Shown: positions 18,952 through 28,008 of the stretch, piece after piece
Layout of the letters: each line of letters opens with the position of its first letter
Numbering within the stretch: the stretch's first letter is position 1
From: Bacteroidaceae bacterium HV4-6-C5C
Lineage (GTDB): Bacteria > Bacteroidota > Bacteroidia > Bacteroidales > Bacteroidaceae
DNA length: 64,000 nucleotides
NCBI GenBank assembly: GCA_007896885.1
Contig: VOIU01000016.1
Coordinates: 16,926 to 80,925 of the forward strand
Reading direction: 5' to 3'
Program-made: the position numbers and the translations under genes
Notes under the pieces: generated by a model
Told to the model about the DNA's origin: nothing
What the model saw: only the letters and a program-made list of their open reading frames with translations
Databases searched by the model: none

Positions 18952-19896
18952 TTATAGTCCTTTAGCCGACAAAAATCGTTCAGCCTCAATGGCAGCTTTA
19001 CAGCCACTCCCGGCTGCAGTAATTGCTTGACGATAATGCGGATCAGCAACATCGCCAGCTGCAAATACACCTGGAACTTTAGTACACGGACTATCACCTT
19101 TTATTTTAATATAGCCAACTTCATCAGTATCTAAATAAGGCTTGAATATTTCGGAATTCGGTTGATGACCAATAGCTAAAAAGAACCCATCAATAGCTAA
19201 ATCATAACATACTTCATCCGACTCACCTTTACGCTTTACCAAATGAACACCCTCAACTCCATTATTTCCAAATAGTCCAGTGGCATTATGTTCAAAGAGT
19301 ACTTCAATCTTACTATGATTCATCACACGCTCTTGCATAATTTTAGATGCTCTCAAGAAAGATTTTCGAACTATCAAATAAACTTTGGAAGCCAATCCTG
19401 CAAGATATATAGCTTCTTCACATGCCGTATCTCCACCTCCCACGACCGCAACAACTTTCTTTCTGTAAAAGAAGCCATCGCAGGTAGCACAAGCACTCAC
19501 TCCCATTCCTGCATACTTCTTTTCATCTTCCAAGCCTAAATACTTTGCCGTTGCACCGGTTGCTATAATTAGAGTTTCGGCTTCGATGATCTTTTCTTCA
19601 TCAATAGTTATTTTGTAGGGAGCTTGACTCAGATCTGAAGCCGTAGCTATACCATAACGTATATCTGCTCCAAAACGTTGAGCTTGACTACGTAAGTCTT
19701 CCATCAATTTTGGTCCGTCAACACCTTCGGGATAGCCCGGAAAATTTTCGACTTCAGTAGTCGTGGTTAGTTGTCCGCCAGGCTGTAAACCTTCATATAA
19801 CACCGGAGAAATGTTAGCTCTTCCGGCATATATTGCTGCTGTATAACCAGCAGGTCCGGAACCAATAATCAAGCATTTGACTTTTTCAGTTTCCAT
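18952..19896 (-). CDS. trxB: Thioredoxin-disulfide reductase
   Basis: The 314-residue product is a cytoplasmic FAD enzyme that passes electrons from NADPH to thioredoxin. It has an N-terminal FAD Rossmann motif (GSGPAGYTAA, about 13-22), the redox-active CATC at 136-139 followed by DG, an NADPH motif GGGDTACEEA (about 153-162) and the C-terminal FAD motif GVFAAGDV. Length is typical. It is the last gene of a minus-strand run ftsK-lolA-trxB, 83 bp after lolA, so it may be cotranscribed or have its own promoter. Confidence 0.97.
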   Translation of the reverse strand: METEKVKCLIIGSGPAGYTAAIYAGRANISPVLYEGLQPGGQLTTTTEVENFPGYPEGVDGPKLMEDLRSQAQRFGADIRYGIATASDLSQAPYKITIDEEKIIEAETLIIATGATAKYLGLEDEKKYAGMGVSACATCDGFFYRKKVVAVVGGGDTACEEAIYLAGLASKVYLIVRKSFLRASKIMQERVMNHSKIEVLFEHNATGLFGNNGVEGVHLVKRKGESDEVCYDLAIDGFFLAIGHQPNSEIFKPYLDTDEVGYIKIKGDSPCTKVPGVFAAGDVADPHYRQAITAAGSGCKAAIEAERFLSAKGL

Positions 19897-19979
19897 ATAT
19901 GTTATTTTATTATTTAATTTTTGAACTATGAGGCATCAATTATAAACCTCTGAAACGGACTGGAAGATCATATTAACTA

Positions 19980-20639
19980 TCATCTCAAATCTACATACTC
20001 AGCTGAAGGATAGTTGTTTTTATTAAAGGTAAACATTGAATCGGAATAAGAAAGTCCGGTTTGATACAAATTAATACGTACAGCCACACTATGACCTCCA
20101 CGTTGTCCCATAGTGACACATAACGGTTCAAAATTATCCTTTGTGACATATAATATAATGCATTGTATGTCCTGCTTCTTATTCTTAGCTGTCAAAATCA
20201 CTTCATATGCGGCTTTTCCTGCATAAGTGCTTTTATTGCCTAATTTCAGATCATATCCTTTTTTGTAAATTGAAAGAAATGCATAAGGATTTATACTTTG
20301 AAGTTCATCCGATGTTGGTTCTGCCACATTTACTTCGTCTGTATTAGCTACATAACTCCATTGTGTACGCCCATCAAACCATGTTTTAATACCTTCCGCA
20401 TCCAACAGAAATTTATCTCCTTTGAGGCGAATGTTACCCGAAGATGAATTCTGCATTTTATTTTTGACGTAGGTTTGAATAACAAAAGAAGCGCGAACAC
20501 CATTTGAACGACGGAAAGCCGCTGCCGTTTGATCAAGAATATCTTTAGCATCCTCTTTGTTTGCAAAAACCGGTAAAGAGATTACTAGAGAAAAACTAAA
20601 TATGAGTATAAACTCAAGCAAATTCAAAGCTCTTTTCAT
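19980..20639 (-). CDS. lolA: LolA-like outer-membrane lipoprotein carrier protein
   Basis: The 219-residue product has a cleavable-type signal peptide (about 1-26, ending VFANKED). The LolA/LolB-fold pattern follows: FRRSNGVRASFVIQTY, a GNIRLKGDKFLLD strand pair, then WFDGRTQWSYVANTDEVNV. In the family, LolA carries lipoproteins across the periplasm to the outer membrane. Its place 39 bp after ftsK is the same as in E. coli, where lolA also follows ftsK, and this supports the call. Confidence 0.88.
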   Translation of the reverse strand: MKRALNLLEFILIFSFSLVISLPVFANKEDAKDILDQTAAAFRRSNGVRASFVIQTYVKNKMQNSSSGNIRLKGDKFLLDAEGIKTWFDGRTQWSYVANTDEVNVAEPTSDELQSINPYAFLSIYKKGYDLKLGNKSTYAGKAAYEVILTAKNKKQDIQCIILYVTKDNFEPLCVTMGQRGGHSVAVRINLYQTGLSYSDSMFTFNKNNYPSAEYVDLR

Positions 20640-20678
20640 ATTCTGAAAATATAATTTTAGTTGTAAGTTTAACGGGAT

Positions 20679-23189
20679 TTACTGAAAATTGTTCAGTCTC
20701 ATGTCTAAATCGCTCTCATCAATGCAAAGTACATCACGAGCTTTACTTCCTTGGGTGGGTCCAACGATACCGGCTTTTTCTAGCTGGTCCATAATACGCC
20801 CCGCACGATTATAACCAATCGCAAATTTACGTTGTATCAGAGAAGTTGATCCTTGTTGGTGAATTACAATAAGGCGAGCTGCATCTTCAAATAAAGGATC
20901 TAATCGCCCCAGATCAACATCCCCTAAATCACTTCCACTTTCTTCACTCACATATTCCGGTAAATAGAAAGCTGTGGGATATCCCTGTTGTTTTGCAATA
21001 TATTTTGTAATATCAGCCACTTCTGGCGTGTCGATGAATGCACATTGAACGCGGACTGGGTCAGCCCCTTGAAGAAATAACATATCACCTCTACCAATTA
21101 GCTGATTCGCTCCGGGACGGTCTAAGATTGTACGCGAATCCATCATAGAGGATACTCTAAAAGCAACTCGAGCAGGGAAGTTAGCCTTAATTGTGCCTGT
21201 AATAATATTAGTAGTCGGGCGCTGGGTTGCTATAACCATATGAATACCGATTGCTCGAGCTAGCTGGGCTATACGGGCAATTGGCAATTCTATTTCTTTT
21301 CCGGCTGTCATAATCAAATCGCCAAACTCATCAATAATAACCACAATATATGGCATAAATTTATGTCCTTTCTCGGGATTCAACTGCCGATTAATGAATT
21401 TTTCATTATACTCTTTAATGTTACGTACATGGGCAGCTTTCAACAAGTCGTAGCGAGTATCCATCTCTATGCAAACCGAATTTAAAGTTTGAACGACTTT
21501 AGTGACATCGGTTATTATCGCATCTTCTCCATCCGGCAGTTTCGCCAAAAAGTGATGCTCTATAATTGAATAAATACTAAATTCAACTTTTTTAGGGTCA
21601 ACTAATACAAATTTAAGTTCAGCGGGATGTTTTTTATATAACAGTGAAGTAATAATAGCATTCAACCCCACAGATTTACCTTGCCCTGTAGCTCCGGCAA
21701 CCAATATATGAGGCATTTTACACAAATCGACCATAAAGACCTCATTTGTAATTGTCTTCCCAAGCGCAATAGGTAGATCATAGGTTGACTCTTGAAATTT
21801 CTTACTTCCAATAATACTTTGACCGGATACGATTTTAGGATTTGAGTTTGGTACTTCTATACCGATAGTCCCTTTACCGGGAATGGGAGCTATTATACGG
21901 ATACCTAATGCAGAAAGGCTCAATGCAATATCATCCTCCAAGCCTCTAATTTTGGAAATACGAACCCCTTGCTCCGGAGTTATTTCATATAAAGTAACAG
22001 TAGGTCCTACTGTAGCTTTAATCGTGCTAATCTCTATGCCGAAACTACGTAACGTGTTAATTATTTTATCTTTATTAGCATTTTGCTCCGCCATATCAAT
22101 AGTTGGTTCGGCATTATCATAGTGTTTCATAAGATCTACAGAAGGAAAATGATAATTTTCCAAATCAAGACGTGGATTATAAGGTTCTTTTTCCAAGCCA
22201 TGATATTCTTCATCATCTCCGGCAGCCGAAACCTCAAATGTTGGTCCGCTAACTGCCGGATTTACCGGAAAAGGGGGCTGCAGATCAGAGATCGGAGCTT
22301 CTATTGTCATAGATAAATTATCCCTGACAGCAGGTATTACTTTATCCACATTTCCACTTAGATCAAGTGTTACTTCATTAGTCGCCTCAGCCTCAGAATC
22401 GTCTTTTTTACTAAGCGTTTCTTCGACCCTAGATTGTTCCAATGGATTTTCAACAAATAAATCAGAAGCATCTTCTTTTGAGGAATTTTCTGCTGTCCAT
22501 GAATCAGTAAACTCTTCAGGAATTTCGCCCTTTTCATCTTTTAAAACATCACGCTTCCGCTTTATAAAACTAAGAGTCAGCAACCGCCGAAGCCATATAA
22601 TAGTTTTAGCACTTAAATAAATAAAGAAGCATATTGCCGTAACCAATAGAATCATCCAAACACCCGGCATTCCGACCTGTGATATAAGCCAACGACTTAC
22701 ATTGTAGCCATGCATTCCACCTAAATAGATAAACGAATCTTTATACTGATCCATAAATGCAAAACCAAAAAAGACGGAAAACCACACTAGAAGTAAAGAA
22801 CAACCTATAAACCATTTCCACAGACGAACATTTTTAACCTTCATTAGCTTTAATCCGGCAATAGCTAAAAACACAAGTATAAAAAAAGAAGATACACCAA
22901 AACAGTCATTTATTAAATAACTGGCAAGTTGAGCACCTCTAGATCCTGCATAATTTTTCACACCATTATTTACAGAAGCTAGTTCTTGAGTATTGCCCGT
23001 GTCAATGATACTTTGATCCGAAGAACCGGTCACAAAGAATGAGGAAAAAGCCAATAATAGATATACTGAAAAAATAACCAGCATCAATCCTATTACAAAA
23101 TGAATGGTTTCATTCCTAAATATAGCTCTCACTTTTCCCAAAAAAGAGAGAGATTCGTTTGTATCTTTTATTGCATATTTCTTAGCCAT
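20679..23189 (-). CDS. ftsK: DNA translocase FtsK/SpoIIIE
   Basis: The 836-residue product has four or five N-terminal membrane segments (about 28-205), an acidic linker (about 215-340), then the alpha and RecA-like beta motor domains. Walker A is GATGQGKS, Walker B is VVIIDEFGDL, and a C-terminal gamma winged helix (about 770-830, DAARLIVIHQQGSTSLIQRKF) reads chromosome orientation sites. It moves chromosome ends through the division septum and activates dimer resolution. The linker is short compared with E. coli FtsK, as in other Bacteroidota. It is first in the run with lolA and trxB, with a promoter at 23222-23229. Confidence 0.97.
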   Translation of the reverse strand: MAKKYAIKDTNESLSFLGKVRAIFRNETIHFVIGLMLVIFSVYLLLAFSSFFVTGSSDQSIIDTGNTQELASVNNGVKNYAGSRGAQLASYLINDCFGVSSFFILVFLAIAGLKLMKVKNVRLWKWFIGCSLLLVWFSVFFGFAFMDQYKDSFIYLGGMHGYNVSRWLISQVGMPGVWMILLVTAICFFIYLSAKTIIWLRRLLTLSFIKRKRDVLKDEKGEIPEEFTDSWTAENSSKEDASDLFVENPLEQSRVEETLSKKDDSEAEATNEVTLDLSGNVDKVIPAVRDNLSMTIEAPISDLQPPFPVNPAVSGPTFEVSAAGDDEEYHGLEKEPYNPRLDLENYHFPSVDLMKHYDNAEPTIDMAEQNANKDKIINTLRSFGIEISTIKATVGPTVTLYEITPEQGVRISKIRGLEDDIALSLSALGIRIIAPIPGKGTIGIEVPNSNPKIVSGQSIIGSKKFQESTYDLPIALGKTITNEVFMVDLCKMPHILVAGATGQGKSVGLNAIITSLLYKKHPAELKFVLVDPKKVEFSIYSIIEHHFLAKLPDGEDAIITDVTKVVQTLNSVCIEMDTRYDLLKAAHVRNIKEYNEKFINRQLNPEKGHKFMPYIVVIIDEFGDLIMTAGKEIELPIARIAQLARAIGIHMVIATQRPTTNIITGTIKANFPARVAFRVSSMMDSRTILDRPGANQLIGRGDMLFLQGADPVRVQCAFIDTPEVADITKYIAKQQGYPTAFYLPEYVSEESGSDLGDVDLGRLDPLFEDAARLIVIHQQGSTSLIQRKFAIGYNRAGRIMDQLEKAGIVGPTQGSKARDVLCIDESDLDMRLNNFQ

Positions 23190-23221
23190 AACTATTTCTC
23201 ACTATGATGTCAACTATGACG

Positions 23222-23279
23222 CAAAAGTAACAAAAAAAAGCAGATACATTAATGCTTTCATTCCTTTTTCGTACCTTTG
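23222..23279. promoter_or_regulatory. Divergent promoters for ftsK (-) and the DUF5063 gene (+)
   Basis: CAAAAGTA at 23222-23229 reads TACTTTTG on the minus strand, facing ftsK. TACCTTTG at 23272-23279 faces the DUF5063 gene. Both match TAnnTTTG. Neither has a clear -33 TTTG. Confidence 0.6.
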
Positions 23280-23298
23280 CTAACCAAAACAAAAAAAT

Positions 23299-23967
23299 AT
23301 GGGAAAAGAAAGTCAAACAATATTCGATCGTAACGTAATAGAGTTCGTGACCGTCGCCGCTGAATTTTGTAATTTTTTAGAACAATCCGAAAATATAAAA
23401 CGTCTGCAATTTGTCGATACATCCTTAAAGATACTTCCCTTATTATACCTCAAAGCATCAATGCTCCCTGAATGCAAAATGATAGGAGAAGAAGCCCCGG
23501 AGAATTACGTCACAGAAGAAACCTATGAGGTTCTTAGAATGAATCTTACTGATATTTTGGCTGAAAAAGATGATTACTTAGATGTCTTTATAAAAGATAT
23601 GGTGTACAGTGATCAACCTATAAAAAAGAGTATTGCTGAAGATTTAGCGGATATTTATCAAGATATTAAAGATTTTATTTTTGTATTTCAGTTGGGGTTA
23701 AACGAAACTATGAATGATTCTTTGGCTATATGCCAAGAGCATTTTAAGGAATATTGGGGGCAGACTTTAGTAAATACGATGCGTGCCTTGCATGACATAA
23801 GATATAACGAAGAAAGCAACAACGAAGATTCAGAAAGTGAATTCAATTCTGTAAAAGTCCATCACTATTTCGACGATGGCCCCCGAGATAGCGACGTCGA
23901 ATGCAAAAATGATCACGAATGTGATTGTGAAGATGAAGATTGTCAATGTCACAATCATCATCACTAA
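23299..23967 (+). CDS. DUF5063 family protein with Cys/His-rich acidic tail
   Basis: The 222-residue product is a soluble, helical, acidic protein without a signal peptide. Residues 1-170 resemble DUF5063 (RNVIEFVTVAAEFCNFLEQ near the start and LPLLYLKASMLPE). The last 26 residues are different in kind: Asp/Glu-rich with five Cys (VECKNDHECDCEDEDCQCHNHHH region) and six His, which looks like a metal-binding tail. Family function is unknown. The stop is 13 bp before the 3'-5' exonuclease start, so the two are probably translated from one mRNA. Confidence 0.78.
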   Translation: MGKESQTIFDRNVIEFVTVAAEFCNFLEQSENIKRLQFVDTSLKILPLLYLKASMLPECKMIGEEAPENYVTEETYEVLRMNLTDILAEKDDYLDVFIKDMVYSDQPIKKSIAEDLADIYQDIKDFIFVFQLGLNETMNDSLAICQEHFKEYWGQTLVNTMRALHDIRYNEESNNEDSESEFNSVKVHHYFDDGPRDSDVECKNDHECDCEDEDCQCHNHHH

Positions 23968-23980
23968 AATTTCGGATACA

Positions 23981-24628
23981 ATGATCATCAGAAAAAGCAT
24001 TGAAAAAGAAGAAATAAAGGAAATGCCCAAAGTGACATTCCCCGGACAAATTCATATTGTAAATACCCCATGGGAAGCAGAAAAAGCAATTGCATTTTTG
24101 AGAAATTATTCACTCCTCGGTATTGATAGTGAAACCCGTCCATCTTTTAATAAGGGACAAATACATAAAGTCGCTTTGCTACAGGTTGCTTCAGAGAAAG
24201 ATTGTTTCCTTTTCCGCCTTAATTTGCTTGGCCTAACAGTACCAATTATCACATTATTGGAAACACCTCACATAATAAAAGTCGGACTGTCTTTAAAAGA
24301 TGATTTCATGATGCTACACAAACGCGCACCATTTGAACAACACAACTGCATAGAGCTCCAAGATTACGTTCGAGAATTCGGTATTACCGACAAAAGTCTC
24401 CAGAAGATATATGCCATATTGTTTGAAGAAAAAATCTCAAAATCACAACGTCTTTCTAATTGGGAAGCAGAAGAGTTGAGCATCCCTCAACAATTATATG
24501 CTGCAACCGATGCCTGGGCGTGTCTTAAAATATATCAATTATTAGAAGATATTAAATCATCCGGTGACTTTCAATCTATAAATGAAAAAAAGAAAGAAGA
24601 AGAGAGTGAAGACGATAACAATATTTAA
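23981..24628 (+). CDS. 3'-5' exonuclease (RNase D/DnaQ-like, DEDD)
   Basis: The 215-residue product has the first DEDD motif in GIDSETRP (Asp/Glu about 41-43), a second around GLSLKDDFMML and a third near LYAATDAWACLKIYQLL (Y-x3-D type, DEDDy). No HRDC domain is present. It is a short RNase D-like exonuclease acting on RNA or DNA 3' ends; substrate is unknown. I chose ATG 23981, 13 bp after the DUF5063 stop. An in-frame ATG at 23876 would overlap 92 bp of that gene and add a low-complexity Ile/Lys stretch. Confidence 0.88.
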   Translation: MIIRKSIEKEEIKEMPKVTFPGQIHIVNTPWEAEKAIAFLRNYSLLGIDSETRPSFNKGQIHKVALLQVASEKDCFLFRLNLLGLTVPIITLLETPHIIKVGLSLKDDFMMLHKRAPFEQHNCIELQDYVREFGITDKSLQKIYAILFEEKISKSQRLSNWEAEELSIPQQLYAATDAWACLKIYQLLEDIKSSGDFQSINEKKKEEESEDDNNI

Positions 24629-24682
24629 GCCTTCTGATATATAGATAGCTTCCATCATCATTCATCGCTAATTATTAAACAT

Positions 24683-25864
24683 ATGCATAAAGTTTATCTC
24701 AAAGCTGGTAAAGAAGAATCACTAAAGCGTTTTCACCCTTGGATATTTTCAGGTGCAATCGCGCATTTTGATAATGAGCCTGAAGAAGGTGAAGTCATTG
24801 ATGTATACACTTCTAAAAAAGAGTTTATCGCAAAAGGACATTATCAAATCGGAAGTATTGCAATACGTGTGCTTTCTTTCAACCAAGAGGAAATAATTGA
24901 CGATGACTTTTGGAAACGCAAGCTTAGTACTGCTTACGAAATGCGCCGTAGCATTGGTATAGCAGAAAATCCCATTAACAATACTTATCGCTTGGTCCAT
25001 GGTGAAGGAGATAGCTTACCAGGACTAGTTATAGACATCTACGCCCATACCGCAGTAATGCAAGCACATTCAGCCGGAATGCATCTTGACCGTATGAGAA
25101 TAGCAAATGCTCTGAATGAGGTTTTAGGAAATAGCATCAAAAATATTTACTATAAATCAGAAACAACATTACCTTTTAAAGCGGATTTATATCCGGAAAA
25201 CGGATTTCTTATGGGAGGTGGGACCAATGACATTGCAATGGAATATGGATTAAAATTCCACATAGACTGGCTGAAAGGACAAAAAACAGGCTTCTTTGTT
25301 GATCAACGGGAAAACCGATCATTATTGGAACGTTATGCAAAAGATCGTTCCGTATTAAATATGTTTTGCTATACTGGAGGTTTTTCAGTATACGCCATGC
25401 GTGGTAATGCTAAACTAGTCCACTCTGTCGACAGTTCAGCCAAAGCAATTGATTTAACAAACAAAAACATAGAGTTGAACTTTGCAAATGACAAAAGACA
25501 TGCAGCATTTGCAGAAGACGCATTTAAATACTTAGACCGCATGGGCGATCAATATGATTTAATAATATTGGACCCACCAGCTTTCGCAAAACATAGAGAC
25601 GCATTACGAAATGCGCTCCAAGGCTATCGCAAACTAAATGTGAAAGCATTTGAGAAAATCAAACCAGGAGGTATTTTATTTACTTTCTCTTGTTCTCAAG
25701 CCGTTAGTAGAGAAAATTTTCGCACCGCAGTATTTACAGCAGCAGCAATGTCAGGGCGTAATGTACGAATTCTCCACCAACTAACACAACCTGCTGACCA
25801 TCCGGTAAGCATATATCATCCAGAAGGAGAATATTTAAAAGGATTAGTACTATATGTAGAGTGA
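24683..25864 (+). CDS. rlmI: Class I SAM-dependent rRNA methyltransferase (RlmI-like)
   Basis: The 393-residue product has an N-terminal PUA domain (about 2-75, LKRFHPWIFSGAI), a middle domain (about 80-190) and a Rossmann SAM domain. Key motifs are LNMFCYTGGFSVYA (SAM binding), IILDPPAF (motif IV) and FTFSCSQAVS with the catalytic-type Cys. The same layout is seen in RlmI, which makes m5C1962 in 23S rRNA. It follows the exonuclease by 54 bp, so an RNA-related operon with 23299-24628 is likely. Confidence 0.9.
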   Translation: MHKVYLKAGKEESLKRFHPWIFSGAIAHFDNEPEEGEVIDVYTSKKEFIAKGHYQIGSIAIRVLSFNQEEIIDDDFWKRKLSTAYEMRRSIGIAENPINNTYRLVHGEGDSLPGLVIDIYAHTAVMQAHSAGMHLDRMRIANALNEVLGNSIKNIYYKSETTLPFKADLYPENGFLMGGGTNDIAMEYGLKFHIDWLKGQKTGFFVDQRENRSLLERYAKDRSVLNMFCYTGGFSVYAMRGNAKLVHSVDSSAKAIDLTNKNIELNFANDKRHAAFAEDAFKYLDRMGDQYDLIILDPPAFAKHRDALRNALQGYRKLNVKAFEKIKPGGILFTFSCSQAVSRENFRTAVFTAAAMSGRNVRILHQLTQPADHPVSIYHPEGEYLKGLVLYVE

Positions 25865-25954
25865 CAAACGCAAATAGAGGCCTCAAATCGGTTAAACATT
25901 GTTAATAAAAGGGCACTTATAAATAAAAGCGCATGTTATATAACATAATATATC

Positions 25955-25962
25955 TATATTTG
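25955..25962 (+). promoter_or_regulatory. Promoter -7 box of sRNA candidate 1
   Basis: TATATTTG matches TAnnTTTG. It follows a 14-bp perfect palindrome ATGTTATATAACAT (25933-25946), which takes the place of a -33 box and may be an operator. Confidence 0.6.
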
Positions 25963-25967
25963 CAATG

Positions 25968-26036
25968 TGTTTTTCATGGTATTAGATTTAAGGTTAACAA
26001 AGATTGGGTATCTGGGATAGATGCCCTTCTTTTTTT
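25968..26036 (+). ncRNA. Candidate trans-acting sRNA 1 (paralogue of the 47765-47829 RNA)
   Basis: A short RNA of about 70 nt is predicted from a -7 box at 25955-25962 to a terminator: stem GGGTATCT (26006-26013) with AGATGCCC (26019-26026, one G-U), loop of 5, then a T-rich tract to 26037. The 50-nt block 25958-26007 is identical at 48 positions to the reverse complement of 47790-47839. The terminators differ, so selection seems to act on the promoter and 5' part. The block contains TTTTTCAT (25970-25977) and TTAAGGTTAACAAA (25988-26001). Both are complementary to the start codon and leader of the susC mRNA at 12845-12879, the second with one G-U pair. Repression of SusC translation is my inference. 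It may belong to the paralogous PUL-regulating sRNAs known in B. thetaiotaomicron; I cannot compare sequences here. Confidence 0.62.
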
Positions 26037-26072
26037 ATACACTTCCCCTATCTACCTTTACAATAAATTCCC

Positions 26073-26080
26073 TACATTTG
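26073..26080 (+). promoter_or_regulatory. Promoter -7 box for the nucleoside transporter operon
   Basis: TACATTTG matches TAnnTTTG. It lies after the sRNA terminator and 45 bp upstream of the ATG at 26125, so the transporter operon is transcribed separately from the sRNA. Confidence 0.6.
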
Positions 26081-26124
26081 CATCAATTATATTGATTTCA
26101 AAAGAAACACGTATCACAAAAATT

Positions 26125-27399
26125 ATGAGTATAAAAGTTCGTTTGATCATCATGAACTTCCTCCAATTTGCTGTATGGGGAGCTTATCTAACATCAATGG
26201 GTAGTTACTTAGTAAGCGTAGGACTCGCTGGTCACATTGGGATGTTCTACGCAATGCAAGGAATAGTATCGATGTTCATGCCTGCATTAATCGGCATAGT
26301 CGCCGACCGCTGGATACCAGCCCAACGTATGCTAGCTCTTTGCCATTTATTGGGGGCTATTTTCATGATCGCAACTGGATACTATGGTATGGGTGCCTCA
26401 AACAACACCGACTTTACCACTTTGTTTAGCCTCTATGCTATTAGTGTCGCGTTTTATATGCCTACTTTGGCTCTATCAAATTCGGTTGCTTATAATGCGC
26501 TCGACAATGCCGGGCTCGATACAATAAAAGCATTCCCTCCTATTCGTATTTTTGGAACCATTGGTTTCATATGTTCAATGCTTGCGGTAGATGCTCTAGG
26601 ATACCAAAGTTCATATACTCAATTTTTTGTATCAGGAGCCATAGGACTATTTTTAGCTATTTATGCAATTACATTACCGCGTTGCCCTGTAAGTAAGCAA
26701 GTAGAAAAAAAATCACTAGTTGAAGCATTCGGTTTAAAAGCTTTCACGCTTTTTAAAAACAGGAAAATGGCTATATTCTTCATTTTTTCCATGTTATTAG
26801 GAGTATCCCTGCAAATAACAAACGGATTCGCCAACCCTTTTATTACCAGTTTTAAAGCAATCCCTGAATATGCGTCTTCTTTCGGTGCAAACCATGCCAA
26901 TGCTCTTATTTCAATATCCCAATGTTCCGAGACATTATGCATTTTATTAATCCCATTCTTTCTGAAAAAATTTGGAATCAAGCGAGTGATGCTTATAGCT
27001 ATGTTTGCATGGTTTTTTCGGTTTGGATTATTCGGAATTGGCAACCCGGGTAGTGGAGTGTGGATGTTCATTCTGTCCATGATTGTATACGGAGTCGCTT
27101 TCGACTTTTTCAACATATCTGGTTCTTTGTTTGTTGATAAAGAAACAGACAAGAGCATACGATCCAGTGCGCAAGGCTTATTCATGCTAATGACCAATGG
27201 TCTAGGAGCAACAATAGGTACTCTTGGTGCCCAATTTGTCGTTGATCATTATACCCATTCGACAGAATTCGAAGGTCACTTTTATACGGTTGGAGATTGG
27301 AGCACCGTATGGTATGTATTTGCCGTTTATGCATTATTAGTTGGCTTTTTATTTGCGCTGATATTTAAATATAGGCATCAACAAGAAGCTTTAAAATAA
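26125..27399 (+). CDS. MFS nucleoside:H+ symporter (NupG/XapB-like)
   Basis: The 424-residue product has about 12 membrane segments. It starts MSIKVRLIIMNFLQFAVWGAYL, which closely resembles the NHS-family start of NupG, with conserved WGAYLTSMG and an interhelix loop IVADRWIPAQRML. It is expected to import nucleosides with protons across the inner membrane. I chose ATG 26125. An in-frame ATG at 25933 would code across the sRNA and its terminator and precedes the promoter. It is the first of six closely spaced genes to 32194. Confidence 0.88.
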   Translation: MSIKVRLIIMNFLQFAVWGAYLTSMGSYLVSVGLAGHIGMFYAMQGIVSMFMPALIGIVADRWIPAQRMLALCHLLGAIFMIATGYYGMGASNNTDFTTLFSLYAISVAFYMPTLALSNSVAYNALDNAGLDTIKAFPPIRIFGTIGFICSMLAVDALGYQSSYTQFFVSGAIGLFLAIYAITLPRCPVSKQVEKKSLVEAFGLKAFTLFKNRKMAIFFIFSMLLGVSLQITNGFANPFITSFKAIPEYASSFGANHANALISISQCSETLCILLIPFFLKKFGIKRVMLIAMFAWFFRFGLFGIGNPGSGVWMFILSMIVYGVAFDFFNISGSLFVDKETDKSIRSSAQGLFMLMTNGLGATIGTLGAQFVVDHYTHSTEFEGHFYTVGDWSTVWYVFAVYALLVGFLFALIFKYRHQQEALK

Positions 27400-27405
27400 G
27401 AATAA

Positions 27406-28002
27406 ATGGATAAAAAGACGATAGAACTAAAAGTTTTGAACATCTCCAATAGCCAGGAGCAAGCAGGAGCTTTTGCCCTATTGCTAGGGGAAATCAATGG
27501 TTCACGTCAATTGCCTGTGATTATCGGATCAGCAGAAGCTCAATCTATGTTAATTACACTAAAAGGTATTATCCCTCCTCGCCCATTAACTCATAACCTT
27601 TTTGCATCTTGCCTGGAAATCCTCAATGTTACAATGGTACGGGCACTTATCTACAGGGTCGAAAATGGAGTTTTTTACTCATATATTTATTTAAAAACCG
27701 ACGAAACAGTCATACGGATGGATGCACGCACCTCTGATGCCGTATCCATGGCATTACGTATGAAAGCACCCATTTTTGTATATGATGATATATTAGAAAC
27801 TGAACAACTAAAAACCAACATCGAAAATATATCTAACGAAAACAACTCAGCAAGAGCTAATATTTCTTTAGAGAAAGATGGTTTACCATATGGAGACAAT
27901 TTGGATACACTCCAAAAGGCCTTACAAAAAGCAATAATAGAAGAAAATTACGAACAAGCAGCTAAAATTAGAGACGAAATTTCCAAAAGAGAAAAAGAAT
28001 AA
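27406..28002 (+). CDS. Bifunctional nuclease family protein (DUF151) with UVR motif
   Basis: The 198-residue product has a BFN/DUF151 domain (about 5-135; ARTSDAVSMALRMKAPIFVYDDIL is the typical end) and a UvrB/UvrC-type coiled coil at the C-terminus (about 163-197, ALQKAIIEENYEQAAKIRDEI). Plant and bacterial members of the family have been reported as nucleases; cellular role in Bacteroidota is unknown. It starts 6 bp after the transporter stop and ends 6 bp before rsmE, so all three are translationally close. Confidence 0.87.
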   Translation: MDKKTIELKVLNISNSQEQAGAFALLLGEINGSRQLPVIIGSAEAQSMLITLKGIIPPRPLTHNLFASCLEILNVTMVRALIYRVENGVFYSYIYLKTDETVIRMDARTSDAVSMALRMKAPIFVYDDILETEQLKTNIENISNENNSARANISLEKDGLPYGDNLDTLQKALQKAIIEENYEQAAKIRDEISKREKE

Positions 28003-28008
28003 AGACCC

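Noticed and set aside
23876..23980. Longer N-terminus for the 3'-5' exonuclease
   Set aside because: It overlaps the DUF5063 gene by 92 bp and gives a low-complexity Ile/Met/Lys stretch.
25933..26124. Longer N-terminus for the nucleoside transporter
   Set aside because: It would code through an sRNA terminator and upstream of the promoter at 26073; the family starts at MSIKVRL.
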